From contig QHUQ01000148.1 in assembly GCA_003221985.1 (NCBI GenBank), positions 1-10,452 of the forward strand: DNA of 10,452 nucleotides, read 5' to 3'. The position numbers and the translations under genes are program-made. The DNA is from Gemmatimonadota bacterium (GTDB lineage Bacteria > Gemmatimonadota > Gemmatimonadetes > Gemmatimonadales > GWC2-71-9). A model generated the notes under the pieces. The model did no database searches. It was given only the letters and a program-made list of their open reading frames with translations, and was not told where the DNA came from. Of this stretch, positions 1-7,336 are shown one piece after another. Position 1 is the stretch's first letter; the number at the start of each line of letters is the position of its first letter.

Positions 1-1
1 G

Positions 2-973
2 GCGCCCGGGGATTACCTCACCGTCGAGATCGCCGGCGAGAGCATCATCGTGCTGCGCGATCAATCGGGCGAGCGGCGCGCCTACTACAATGTCTGTCGC
101 CACCGCGGGACGCGGCTGTGCGAAGCCCCCAAAGGCCGGCTCTCCGAAACGATTCAGTGCCCCTATCATGCGTGGACGTACGCGCTCGATGGCCGTCTGA
201 TCGGCGCACCGCATATGCACGAGGTGGAGGGCTTCGACAAGAAGGCCTACCCGCTCCACACGGTGGCGCTTGCGGAGTGGGAAGGATTTCTGTTTATCAA
301 CCTCGATCCTCAAGCGACTCGCGCGACCAGTTGGTTCGCGCCGCTCGCGGGAAGATTCTCGCGCTACAACCTTCCGCTGCTGCGGACGGTGCGGCGCATC
401 GAGTACGACGTGCGCGCCAACTGGAAGCTGATCCTGCAGAACTACAACGAGTGCCTGCACTGCCCCACGATTCATCCCGAGCTCTCGACCAAGCTGCCGT
501 ACACGAGCGGGGCGAACGACCTCAGCGACGGGCCGTTCCTGGGTGGCTACATGGAGATCAAGGCGCCGAACGAGAGCGCGACGATGACGGGCCGCGCCTG
601 CGCGCTGCCGCTGGGGACGCTCGCCGCCGAAGATCAGCGCCGCGCGTTTTACTACGCGCTGTTCCCGACGATGATGCTCAGCCTGCATCCCGACTACGCG
701 GTGTTCTATACTGTCTGGCCGGTCGGCCCGCTGCAGTCCCACGTCGTCTGCGAATGGATGGTGCACCCCGATGCGCCGGCCGCGGCGGGCTACAACATCG
801 AGGACGCCGAAGAATTCTGGGATCGCACCAACCGGCAGGACTGGCACATCTGCGAGCAGAGCCAGCTCGGCATCAGGTCGCGCGTATACGCGCCGGGTCC
901 CTACTCGGCGCGCGAGAGCATCCCCGCGGCCTGGGACCGGATGTATTTGAGGGCGTTTGAAGACCAATCTTGA
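2..973 (+). CDS. Rieske non-heme iron oxygenase, alpha subunit (5' partial)
   Basis: The reading frame is open from base 2 and has no convincing start in the window, so the N-terminus (probably a few tens of residues) lies upstream. The Rieske [2Fe-2S] ligands are visible as Cys-Arg-His (95-103) and Cys-Pro-Tyr-His (158-169), spaced as in the CxH...CxxH motif. The mononuclear iron site is the NECLHCPTIH segment, with its two His codons at 458-460 and 473-475. The Asp at 839-841 (RQDWHICEQ) is the likely third ligand. A Glu sits where naphthalene-dioxygenase-type enzymes have the bridging Asp, as in the glycine-betaine/choline monooxygenase-like branch. Such enzymes use O2 and electrons from a reductase, absent here, to hydroxylate aromatic rings or demethylate amines in the cytoplasm. 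The substrate cannot be read from the sequence. The 3' end overlaps the decarboxylase start by 17 bases, suggesting one operon. Confidence 0.9.
   Translation, partial: APGDYLTVEIAGESIIVLRDQSGERRAYYNVCRHRGTRLCEAPKGRLSETIQCPYHAWTYALDGRLIGAPHMHEVEGFDKKAYPLHTVALAEWEGFLFINLDPQATRATSWFAPLAGRFSRYNLPLLRTVRRIEYDVRANWKLILQNYNECLHCPTIHPELSTKLPYTSGANDLSDGPFLGGYMEIKAPNESATMTGRACALPLGTLAAEDQRRAFYYALFPTMMLSLHPDYAVFYTVWPVGPLQSHVVCEWMVHPDAPAAAGYNIEDAEEFWDRTNRQDWHICEQSQLGIRSRVYAPGPYSARESIPAAWDRMYLRAFEDQS
949..953 (+). promoter_or_regulatory. Ribosome binding site deciding the decarboxylase TTG start
   Basis: GAGGG lies three bases before TTG at 957, inside the last codons of the oxygenase gene. A stop codon in the decarboxylase frame at 948-950 rules out any longer version. 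The next ATG would remove conserved N-terminal sequence. TTG is therefore the best start, and translation is probably coupled to that of the oxygenase. The spacing is rather short. Confidence 0.55.
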
Positions 974-2219
974 CGCAGTTCTGCAGGAAGTCGCGGAACG
1001 CCTCAAGGACAACTACCCATACGGCGATCCGTTGTACGCCGGACAGATGCTGAAGCCCCCGCATCCGGTCGCGCGCCTCGCGTACGAGATGGCCCTCAAG
1101 ATCAATCCCAACAACCACGCGCTCGACGGTGGACGCGCCAGCTCGGCGATGGAGAAGGAAGCCGTCGCCGATCTCGCGCGCATGATCGGCTGGGGGGGGG
1201 ACAAGCACCTCGGCCACCTCTGCGGCGGCGGCACGATGGCGAATCTCGAGGCGCTGTGGATCGCGAGCCAACTGCATCCGGGCAAGACCATCATCGCGTC
1301 GTCCCAGGCGCATTACACGCATCAGCGAATCGCAGGCGTTCTCGGCATCTCGTTTGAAACGATCCCGTGCGACCGCCGCGGCCGCATGGATGTGCCCGCG
1401 CTCGCGCGGCGGCTCGCCGCTGGCAACGTGGGCACGGTGGTGGCAACGATGGGGACGACGGCGACGGGCGCGGTCGATCCGCTCGCGGACATCGTCGAGC
1501 TGCGCGACACGCATGATTTCCGGATTCACGCCGACGCGGCCTACGGTGGGTATTTCCTGCTCGTGTCCAGTCTCGAGCCGGAGACGCGACAGGCGTTCGA
1601 ACGAATCGGTGAAGCGGCGTCGGTGGTGATCGATCCCCACAAGCACGGCCTGCAGCCGTACGGCTGCGGCTGCGTCCTCTTTCGCGATCCGTCGGTGGGC
1701 CGGCTCTACCATCACGATTCGCCCTATACGTACTTCACGTCGAACGAGCTCCACCTGGGCGAGATCTCGCTGGAGTGCTCGCGGCCGGGTGCCGCGGCCG
1801 TGGCGCTCTGGGCGACGCAGCAGCTATTTCCGTTGGTTCCGGACGGCGAATTCGCGAAGGGTCTGGCGAGCGGCCGGGCCGCTGCCTTGGATCTCTACGA
1901 GCGACTGCATCGGGATGGACGGTTCGTGACCGGCTCTCCGCCGGAGCTCGACATCATCGTCTGGGCCCCGCGCGCCCGGCGCATCAGCGAAGCGTCTGCC
2001 CTCTCGCAGCGCATCTTTGCCGAGGCCGCCCAGCGCCAGCTGCATCTCGCGATCGTCACGCTGCCCGTGCAATTGATCGACGTGCAGGACATGCAACGCG
2101 ACGGCGACTCGATCGTCTGCCTGCGGTCCGTCCTGATGAAGCCGGAGCACCGCGCGTGGGTCGATCGGATCTGGGCGATTCTCGACGCCGCCACCACCGC
2201 GGCCGGCGTGCAGCCCTAG
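957..2219 (+). CDS. PLP-dependent group II amino-acid decarboxylase
   Basis: The protein has 420 residues and resembles the tyrosine/aromatic amino acid/glutamate decarboxylase family (fold type I), which removes the alpha-carboxyl group of an amino acid to give an amine and CO2. Family landmarks are present in order: a [12 protein letters not shown] phosphate-binding segment near residues 89-100, the ring-stacking His in the AHYTH segment (119-122), HADAAYGGY with Asp193 for the PLP pyridine nitrogen, and DPHKHG with Lys229 as the Schiff-base lysine. The catalytic set looks intact. The substrate is not readable. The gene overlaps the Rieske oxygenase by 17 bases, so the pair may hydroxylate or demethylate and decarboxylate related compounds, which is inference. 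A run of nine G (1192-1200) encodes part of Trp-Gly-Gly. The TAG stop overlaps the stop of the convergent TonB receptor gene. An aldolase- or lyase-like activity in the same fold is less likely. Confidence 0.9.
   Translation: MKTNLDAVLQEVAERLKDNYPYGDPLYAGQMLKPPHPVARLAYEMALKINPNNHALDGGRASSAMEKEAVADLARMIGWGGDKHLGHLCGGGTMANLEALWIASQLHPGKTIIASSQAHYTHQRIAGVLGISFETIPCDRRGRMDVPALARRLAAGNVGTVVATMGTTATGAVDPLADIVELRDTHDFRIHADAAYGGYFLLVSSLEPETRQAFERIGEAASVVIDPHKHGLQPYGCGCVLFRDPSVGRLYHHDSPYTYFTSNELHLGEISLECSRPGAAAVALWATQQLFPLVPDGEFAKGLASGRAAALDLYERLHRDGRFVTGSPPELDIIVWAPRARRISEASALSQRIFAEAAQRQLHLAIVTLPVQLIDVQDMQRDGDSIVCLRSVLMKPEHRAWVDRIWAILDAATTAAGVQP
1192..1200 (+). repeat. G9 homopolymer inside the decarboxylase gene
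   Basis: Nine consecutive G within codons for Trp79-Gly80-Gly81 keep the frame open as given. A change of one base would shift the frame before the catalytic Lys229. It may be a slippage site or simply GC-rich codon choice. Confidence 0.6.
2216..2219. other. CTAG tetranucleotide holding two overlapping opposite stop codons
   Basis: The decarboxylase stop TAG occupies 2217-2219 on the plus strand. The receptor stop TAG occupies 2218-2216 on the minus strand. The palindrome CTAG therefore ends both genes, leaving no intergenic base and no room for a terminator between them. Confidence 0.9.
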
Positions 2220-4372
2220 TCGACGAATCCGCTCGACAGCCGGACGATCAGGTTCCGTCCGGGGTCGAACGCGAACTCTTTGTACCGGCTCAGGAAGCCG
2301 CGATAGCGCTGGTTCAGCGCGTTGCGCAGCGAGATGTCGAGCCGCATCGCCCGGCCAAACAGCCGCACGTCCGCTCCGCCGCCGAGGTGGAGCAGCGCGT
2401 AGCCCGGCGTCGGAATGTCGAGCGGATTGGGCCGGTTTTGCCGGGCGTAGGCATCCACAGCGAGGCGCAGCCGGTCCCGCCACTCGAGTCCGAACGCCGC
2501 GCGCAGCGGTGGCATCAGCGGCAGCGGCTCATCTGACGTCGTGTTCGTGCCGCGCACCGCCTCGAGTCGGCCCCGGGCGACGAGTCCGCGGCCGAGATCC
2601 CCTTCGAGCACCGCCTCGCCACCGAACATCTCTGCTTCAGCCTGGGCGTACTGGTAGACGCCCAACGAATCGATGAAGGTGCCGGTGGGAATGATGTAGA
2701 TGTAGTCGGCGATGCGGTTCTCGTAGGCCGACAGATCCAATCGCGCCCGTCGCCCGCTCCAGCGCACGCCGAAATCCACGCCGACGCTGTGCTCCGGCTT
2801 AAGCGTCGAATCACCCCGTTCAAAGCGTGCCTCGCCGATGTGAGGGCCATTCGCGAACAGCTCGAACAGCGTCGGTGCGCGCCAGGCTCGCCCACCGTTT
2901 AGGCGCAACGCCCACCCGTTCGCCGGCGCGAAGACGAAGCCCACGTTGGTCGACAGCGCGTGCGACGAGCGGTCCTGGGCGACGACGCCGAGGGAATCGT
3001 CGCGCTCGACGCTGAGGCGGCGCAGGTCGGCACGCGCGCCGGCGAGCATCGTCCAACGACCGTCCGATCGTGCCCACTGTCCCAAGGCGAACGCCGCACC
3101 CGAAAGAATGCTTCCGTTCGGAACGATCGGCTCGCGCCCGCTCGCGTCGTTGCCCTGACCGACACCGGTGATGCCGAGCGTGATGCCGCCCTGATGCGCC
3201 AACAAATCGAGTGAGGCCGTTTGCAGCAGCAGGTTGAACTGTTCGGATTCCGTACCGGTTGAGTCGTCCGCCACTTCGATCAACGAGTGTCGCTGCAGCT
3301 GTCCCTTCGCCTCCAACCGCCAGGCTCCGACGGGGCGCTGACCCGTGATCTGGATTCGCTCATCTGCGGCTTTGCGCTCCGGCCCACCGGTTTCGCCGGG
3401 CGGCGCGTTCGCCTCGAGCAGCTTGAACTCGCCGCCGTAATGGATGACGCGGACCGCCAGGTCACTGCCCGACGGCCACCGCCATCCCGCCGCGGCCTCC
3501 CCGTTGAACGCACCGAAGCCCGTGTTGTCGAGCTCGCCAGCGGGAGTGTGCAAGTTGCTTGCATGTCGGCCGATCGCAGCGACACGCCAACCCAGCTTGC
3601 CGCGCGCCCCTTCGACGCGCACGCCCGGGCTAATCTCGATGTTATTGCTCGCTGCCGAGAGCGTGAATCCCGTTCGGATGAATCCCGGCCCCCCCCCCGT
3701 CGCATCAGGCAGCTGCTCCGGGATTACGTTGATCACCCCGCCCACGGCATCGGAGCCGTAAAGAACGCTCGCGGGCCCGCGAATCAGCTCGATACGACGC
3801 ACGAACGCCGTTTCGACCGAGGGGCCGTCCTCATCACTCCACGAGTAATCCTCGAGCCGGCTGCCGTTCTCGAGCATGAGCACCCGTGGCCCCGAGAAGC
3901 CGCGAATCACCGGTTTCCCGATTTGCGCGCCGGTGCTGAGCGTGCGCACGCCGGGCAGCGCCTCGACGACATGGGCGAGCGAGACCCCCTGCGCCTGCCG
4001 CAGCTCGTCGCCCGACAGCGCGCTGGCGGGCAGTGGGGACGTCTGCACCGCCAACGCCTGGCGCGACGCGGTGACGGTCACCGGCTCGAGCCGCAGCGCG
4101 CTCGGCGTGAGCACGATCTCCAGCGCAGTTTGTCCGGGTGTGACCGCGATCTCGCGAACCGCCGGCGCGAATCCCTCCCGTCGCACGGCCAGCATGTATC
4201 GGCCCGGCGCGAGCGCGATGCGAAACTCGCCGGCTTCCGTCGTCGTCACACTGCGGCCCAGGTCGGTGACTTCGATGATCGCCGACGCGACGGGTTGGCC
4301 GCTGACATCGACGACGCGGCCCGTGACGGTATCGGCAGGCTGCAGAAACGTCGCCATAAGAAAGAAGAGCAT
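2216..4372 (-). CDS. TonB-dependent outer-membrane receptor with carboxypeptidase-regulatory domain
   Basis: With the start chosen here the protein has 718 residues, a normal length for TonB-dependent receptors. In order, it has a short hydrophobic export segment (1-13) and a beta-sandwich of the carboxypeptidase regulatory-like type (about 15-90: TGRVVDVSGQPVASA...GRYMLAVRREGF). A TonB-box-like EPVTVTASR (96-104) follows, then the plug (about 106-220, with IRGF, RVLMLENG, IELIRGPASVLYGSDAVGGVINV) and a beta barrel to the C-terminus. It should import an unknown ligand, driven by TonB/ExbBD. The start is uncertain: GGGGGGAG lies 11 bases before this ATG, but the signal segment is short and lacks positive charge. 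ATGs at 4399 and 4456 would lengthen it (the latter adds Lys/Arg) at the cost of running into puuD. The ligand is unknown, and a link to urate rests only on the adjacent divergent gene. A ten-G tract encodes a Gly-Gly-Gly loop after the plug. Confidence 0.9.
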   Translation of the reverse strand: MLFFLMATFLQPADTVTGRVVDVSGQPVASAIIEVTDLGRSVTTTEAGEFRIALAPGRYMLAVRREGFAPAVREIAVTPGQTALEIVLTPSALRLEPVTVTASRQALAVQTSPLPASALSGDELRQAQGVSLAHVVEALPGVRTLSTGAQIGKPVIRGFSGPRVLMLENGSRLEDYSWSDEDGPSVETAFVRRIELIRGPASVLYGSDAVGGVINVIPEQLPDATGGGPGFIRTGFTLSAASNNIEISPGVRVEGARGKLGWRVAAIGRHASNLHTPAGELDNTGFGAFNGEAAAGWRWPSGSDLAVRVIHYGGEFKLLEANAPPGETGGPERKAADERIQITGQRPVGAWRLEAKGQLQRHSLIEVADDSTGTESEQFNLLLQTASLDLLAHQGGITLGITGVGQGNDASGREPIVPNGSILSGAAFALGQWARSDGRWTMLAGARADLRRLSVERDDSLGVVAQDRSSHALSTNVGFVFAPANGWALRLNGGRAWRAPTLFELFANGPHIGEARFERGDSTLKPEHSVGVDFGVRWSGRRARLDLSAYENRIADYIYIIPTGTFIDSLGVYQYAQAEAEMFGGEAVLEGDLGRGLVARGRLEAVRGTNTTSDEPLPLMPPLRAAFGLEWRDRLRLAVDAYARQNRPNPLDIPTPGYALLHLGGGADVRLFGRAMRLDISLRNALNQRYRGFLSRYKEFAFDPGRNLIVRLSSGFVD
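3689..3698 (-). repeat. G10 homopolymer in the TonB receptor coding strand
   Basis: Ten C on the plus strand read as ten G in the receptor gene, encoding Gly226-Gly228 and one base of a flanking codon, at the plug-barrel boundary. The frame is open as sequenced. Gain or loss of one base would truncate the receptor soon after the plug. Poly-G tracts are known phase-variation sites in some TonB receptor genes, such as Neisseria hmbR; applying that here is inference. Confidence 0.6.
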
Positions 4373-4391
4373 GGCGTATATTACTCCCCCC
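4373..4391. promoter_or_regulatory. Compact divergent start region between TonB receptor and puuD
   Basis: Only 19 bases separate the chosen minus-strand ATG (4372-4370) from the puuD ATG at 4392. They contain an AT-rich patch reading TATATT (4377-4382) on the plus strand and TAATAT (4383-4378) on the minus strand. Both are -10-like hexamers, 9 and 5 bases before the two start codons. GGGGGGAG (4391-4384) reads toward the receptor and could be its ribosome binding site. No ribosome binding site precedes puuD at 4392. No -35 match was found, so the promoter call is tentative. Confidence 0.35.
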
Positions 4392-5585
4392 ATGAACATC
4401 TGGCTGGGCGATTGGGCGAACCTGTTACTGCGCTGGATGCACTTCATTGCCGGCATCGCGTGGATCGGCAGCTCATTCTATTTCATCTGGCTGGACCGCG
4501 CACTGACAAAACCCGCACAACCTCGGCCGGGAGTCGAGGGGGACCTGTGGATGGTGCACAGCGGCGGCTTCTATCAGGTCGAGAAGCGCCGCCCCGGACC
4601 GGGTGAAGTGCCGCCGGTCCTGCACTGGTTCAAATGGGAAGCGATGCTGACGTGGATCAGCGGCATGGCCTTGCTCGTTCTCGTCTTTTACCTCAGCGGT
4701 TCCTATCTGCTCGATCCAGGCGTCTCACGCATCGGCCGGGGCGCCGCAATCGCCCTTGGCATCGGACTGATCGTCCTCAGCTGGCCCGTGTACGACGGGC
4801 TGTGGCGCTCGCCCCTCGACAAGCGTCCGGCCGTCGCGTCCGCCATTTCCCTCGTCCTGCTCGCCGCCGTCACGATCCTGGCCTGCCGTCTCTTCTCCGG
4901 CCGCGCCGCCTTCATGCACGTCGGCGCGATCCTGGGCACACTCATGGTCGCGAACGTCTGGGAACGCATTCTGCCGGCGCAGCAGCAGATGCTCGACGCG
5001 ACGCGGGCGGCGCGGCCCGCTGATTTCACGCTGGGCGAGCGTGCCAAGCAGCGGTCGGTGCACAACAGCTACATGACGTTTCCACTGCTCTTCATCATGC
5101 TGTCGAATCATTTCCCAGCAACGTACGCGAACCCGGCCAACTGGCTCGTCCTCCTGTTGCTGTTCGTCGCCGGGGCGGCGGTGCGGCATGCGATGATCGG
5201 CCGGGGACCATCGAGCCGCTGGGCGCTGGTGCCCGCCGCGCTGGCGCTGGCGGGGGCGATGTTCTTGTCTGTGCCGAAAGGTGCCGCGGCACTACCGGCT
5301 GGCGGGGCGGGTGCCACTGCCGTGCCCTCCTTCGCCGCAGTCCGGTCCGTGATCACCCAGCGCTGTCAGCCGTGTCACTCGCAGTATCAGACTGATCGCA
5401 CGTTCGGCCCCGCGCCGGGTGGCGTCACGTTCGATACGCCGGAAAGCATCGCGCGATTGGCGGAACGGATTCGCCTGCGCGTGGTCGAGACTCAGACGAT
5501 GCCGCTCGCCAACAAGACTGACATGACTGACCAGGAGCGCGGTCTGCTCGCGCGCTGGATCGCGGCCGGTGCGCCGCTGCGGTAA
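4392..5585 (+). CDS. puuD: Urate hydroxylase PuuD: membrane urate oxidase with C-terminal cytochrome c
   Basis: This 397-residue protein matches the PuuD family, an integral membrane urate oxidase that converts urate to 5-hydroxyisourate and passes electrons to its own cytochrome c domain rather than making hydrogen peroxide. The N-terminal half carries the family segments WANLLLRWMHFIAGIAWIGSSFYF (about 8-31), GDLWMVHSGGFY, KWEAMLTWISG, and NVWERILPAQQQM, with about eight membrane helices and conserved His such as 17, 56, 176, 224 and 240. After a last helix (about 279-294) comes a Pro/Gly/Ala linker, then CQPCH (325-329), which binds heme c, and Met370 in TMP as the likely distal ligand. 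The start follows family-like sequence beginning MNIWLGDW. An in-frame ATG at 4371, with purine-rich AAGAAAGAAGAG before it, would add seven residues and would overlap the receptor start codon. No other urate-pathway gene is in the window. Confidence 0.93.
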   Translation: MNIWLGDWANLLLRWMHFIAGIAWIGSSFYFIWLDRALTKPAQPRPGVEGDLWMVHSGGFYQVEKRRPGPGEVPPVLHWFKWEAMLTWISGMALLVLVFYLSGSYLLDPGVSRIGRGAAIALGIGLIVLSWPVYDGLWRSPLDKRPAVASAISLVLLAAVTILACRLFSGRAAFMHVGAILGTLMVANVWERILPAQQQMLDATRAARPADFTLGERAKQRSVHNSYMTFPLLFIMLSNHFPATYANPANWLVLLLLFVAGAAVRHAMIGRGPSSRWALVPAALALAGAMFLSVPKGAAALPAGGAGATAVPSFAAVRSVITQRCQPCHSQYQTDRTFGPAPGGVTFDTPESIARLAERIRLRVVETQTMPLANKTDMTDQERGLLARWIAAGAPLR

Positions 5586-5590
5586 CATGC

Positions 5591-5752
5591 TTTTGTTTGA
5601 TGTCGTGCGGGGGTGCGGCGGCGGGCGCAGTCGCGCGTGTCGCGCACGGCGGGCACATGCATACCACCGTCGCTAACAAGTCGACGAAGTGTGCCGCCGG
5701 GCGCGCACGCGCGGGCGCGCCCTAGCCGCACCCCCGCACGACATAAAAAAAA
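5591..5752. repeat. Long imperfect hairpin between convergent puuD and amidase genes
   Basis: The arms 5600-5657 and 5690-5744 are reverse complements. The outer 20 bases match perfectly: ATGTCGTGCGGGGGTGCGGC at 5600-5619 and its complement at 5725-5744. Further paired blocks are GGGCGC (5623-5628 with 5717-5722), CGCGCGTG (5632-5639 with 5706-5713), and CGCGC and GGCGG blocks toward a 32-base loop. The loop itself contains CGTCG/CGACG (5668-5672, 5682-5686). A T-rich stretch precedes it (5591-5598) and eight A follow (5745-5752). This order lets the tails pair, but it is opposite to an intrinsic terminator. It fills the space from 14 bases after the puuD stop to 2 bases beyond the amidase stop. 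It could be a miniature inverted-repeat element, a palindromic repeat or an mRNA 3'-end stabiliser. No target-site duplication was seen. Confidence 0.85.
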
Positions 5753-5754
5753 TC

Positions 5755-7323
5755 CTAGTACTGCACTGTCGGCAAAAACCGCGGCGGCTTGCGAGGCTCG
5801 GCGGCTTGCTCGTAGGCATATGCCAGCTTGAGCAGCGTTGCTTCACTATTTGCTCGACCGATGAACGACATCCCCACCGGCAATCCGAACGAATAACCGA
5901 TCGGCACCACGACGCTGGGGTAGCCGGCGACCGCCCCGGGCGTCGAGCTGGCGCCGAGGAAGTGATCGCCGTTGATGAGATCGGTGGGCCACGGCGGGCT
6001 GCCCGTGAGCGCCACGACGGCGTCGAGATTGTTCTGCGCAAACGCCACGTCGAGCCCTTCGGTGCGCGAGAGCCGCTGATCTTTCGCGAGCGCATCGCGG
6101 TAGGCTTGATCAGTGAGTGGCCCCTTTTCCTGCGCCTGCAGGAACAGCTCCTGCCCGAAGTACGGCATCTCCCGCGCCTTGTTCGCCTCGTTGAATGCGA
6201 TCACATCGGCCAGTGTCTTCACGCTTGTATTCGGCGCCCACGTGGCGAGGTATGACGCGAGGTCGGCCTTCAGCTCGTACAACAACACGATCAGCTCGGT
6301 GTCGTCGTACTCACCGAGATGCGGGATGTCCGCTGGATCGACGATCGTGGCGCCTTGCCGCCGCAAGACGTCGATCGCCGCTTCCACCAGCGCGTCCGCT
6401 TCGGGGCTGTAGCCGGAGGCTTTCTTGCGCGCCACACCGATACGCGCGCCGCGCAGGCCGTTGGGATCGAGGCTCGTGCCGTAGTCGCGATTGGCGAGCG
6501 CGCCGAGCAGCACGCTGGCGTCGGCGACGGTCCGCGCCATCGGGCCTGCCGTGTCCTGGCTGTGCGCGATCGGAATGATGCCGGCGCCGTCGAGCAAACC
6601 GAGCGTCGGTTTGACGCCGACGAGCGAGCAGGCGCTCGACGGGCATACGATCGAGCCGTCGGTCTCGGTCCCGATGCCGACCGCCGCAAAATTGGCCGAG
6701 ATCGACGCGCCGGTGCCCGAGCTCGAGCCGCAGGGATTGCGATCGAGCGCGTACGGATTCGCGCACTGCCCGCCGCGCGCGCTCCAGCCGCTCGACGACT
6801 GGTTGGACCGGATGTTCGCCCACTCCGAGAGATTGGTCTTGCCGAGGATCACGGCACCGGCGGCCCGCAGCCGCGCGATCAGCGGGGCATCGCGCGGCGG
6901 CGTGACGCCCGCGAGCGCCAGCGACCCGGCGGTCGTCATCATGCGGTCGCCGGTCGCAATGTTGTCTTTCACGAGCACGGGAATGCCGTGCATCGGGCCC
7001 CGGACGCGGCCCGCTTTGCGTTCGGCATCGAGTCGATCGGCGATGGCGAGCGCATCGGGGTTGGTCTCGAGCACCGCGTGGAGCTTCGGATCGAGCTCGG
7101 CGATGCGCGCGAGATACGCGGTGCAGATGGAGCGCGCCGTCCGCGCTCCGGTGCGCATCGAGTCCTGGAGTTGCGCGATGGTGACTTCTTCGAGATCGAA
7201 GTCAGCAGCGGGCGGTGGCAGGGGCGCAGCATGCTGCGCCCCTCCCCGTAGCGGCATCATCGATCCGGCGGCGACACCAGCACCATATTGAAGGAAGGCG
7301 CGGCGGCTGAAACGATCCGTCAT
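5755..7323 (-). CDS. Tat-exported amidase, peptide-amidase-like (amidase signature family)
   Basis: The protein has 522 residues and opens with a twin-arginine signal (SRRAFLQ at 6-12, then a hydrophobic stretch and a likely cleavage site near AQHA, 29-32), so it is probably exported folded to the periplasm. The amidase signature domain spans about 45-515. The Ser-cisSer-Lys triad is visible: Lys119 in PVLVKDN, Ser200 in CGSSSG, and Ser224 in GTETDGSI. The 24-residue gap between the serines equals that in Stenotrophomonas peptide amidase and FAAH. GTETDGSIVCPSS resembles peptide amidases, which remove C-terminal amide groups from peptides, more than GatA. Glutamyl-tRNA amidotransferase is unlikely because of the export signal and the absence of gatB or gatC. 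It is transcribed away from the diguanylate cyclase gene and toward puuD, with the long hairpin immediately after its stop. Confidence 0.9.
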   Translation of the reverse strand: MTDRFSRRAFLQYGAGVAAGSMMPLRGGAQHAAPLPPPAADFDLEEVTIAQLQDSMRTGARTARSICTAYLARIAELDPKLHAVLETNPDALAIADRLDAERKAGRVRGPMHGIPVLVKDNIATGDRMMTTAGSLALAGVTPPRDAPLIARLRAAGAVILGKTNLSEWANIRSNQSSSGWSARGGQCANPYALDRNPCGSSSGTGASISANFAAVGIGTETDGSIVCPSSACSLVGVKPTLGLLDGAGIIPIAHSQDTAGPMARTVADASVLLGALANRDYGTSLDPNGLRGARIGVARKKASGYSPEADALVEAAIDVLRRQGATIVDPADIPHLGEYDDTELIVLLYELKADLASYLATWAPNTSVKTLADVIAFNEANKAREMPYFGQELFLQAQEKGPLTDQAYRDALAKDQRLSRTEGLDVAFAQNNLDAVVALTGSPPWPTDLINGDHFLGASSTPGAVAGYPSVVVPIGYSFGLPVGMSFIGRANSEATLLKLAYAYEQAAEPRKPPRFLPTVQY

Positions 7324-7329
7324 CCGTAG

Positions 7330-7333
7330 CTCC
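7330..7333 (-). promoter_or_regulatory. Ribosome binding site of the amidase gene
   Basis: GGAG on the minus strand lies six bases before the amidase ATG (7323-7321). This supports the chosen start, which also places the Tat motif correctly at the N-terminus. Confidence 0.6.
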
Positions 7334-7336
7334 GGT

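Noticed and set aside
3876..4391. An in-frame upstream extension of puuD of about 170 codons
   Set aside because: The extension is antisense to the receptor plug and looks like low-complexity Ser/Arg/Thr sequence. PuuD family proteins begin close to the MNIWLGDW segment.
3287..4606. A 439-codon open frame on the plus strand across the TonB receptor gene
   Set aside because: It is antisense to clear plug and barrel motifs, its composition is Arg-rich, and it has no domain. It ends inside puuD in another frame.
5591..5752. Calling the long hairpin an ordinary bidirectional intrinsic terminator
   Set aside because: The T tract comes before the stem and the A tract after it on the plus strand, and the minus strand shows the same order, so neither strand has a U-run following the stem.
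5591..5752. Calling the hairpin an insertion-sequence remnant
   Set aside because: No transposase fragment and no target-site duplication were seen; only the inverted arms support mobility.
6319..7251. A 310-codon plus-strand frame across the amidase gene
   Set aside because: It is a shadow of the amidase, which has an intact catalytic triad and Tat signal.
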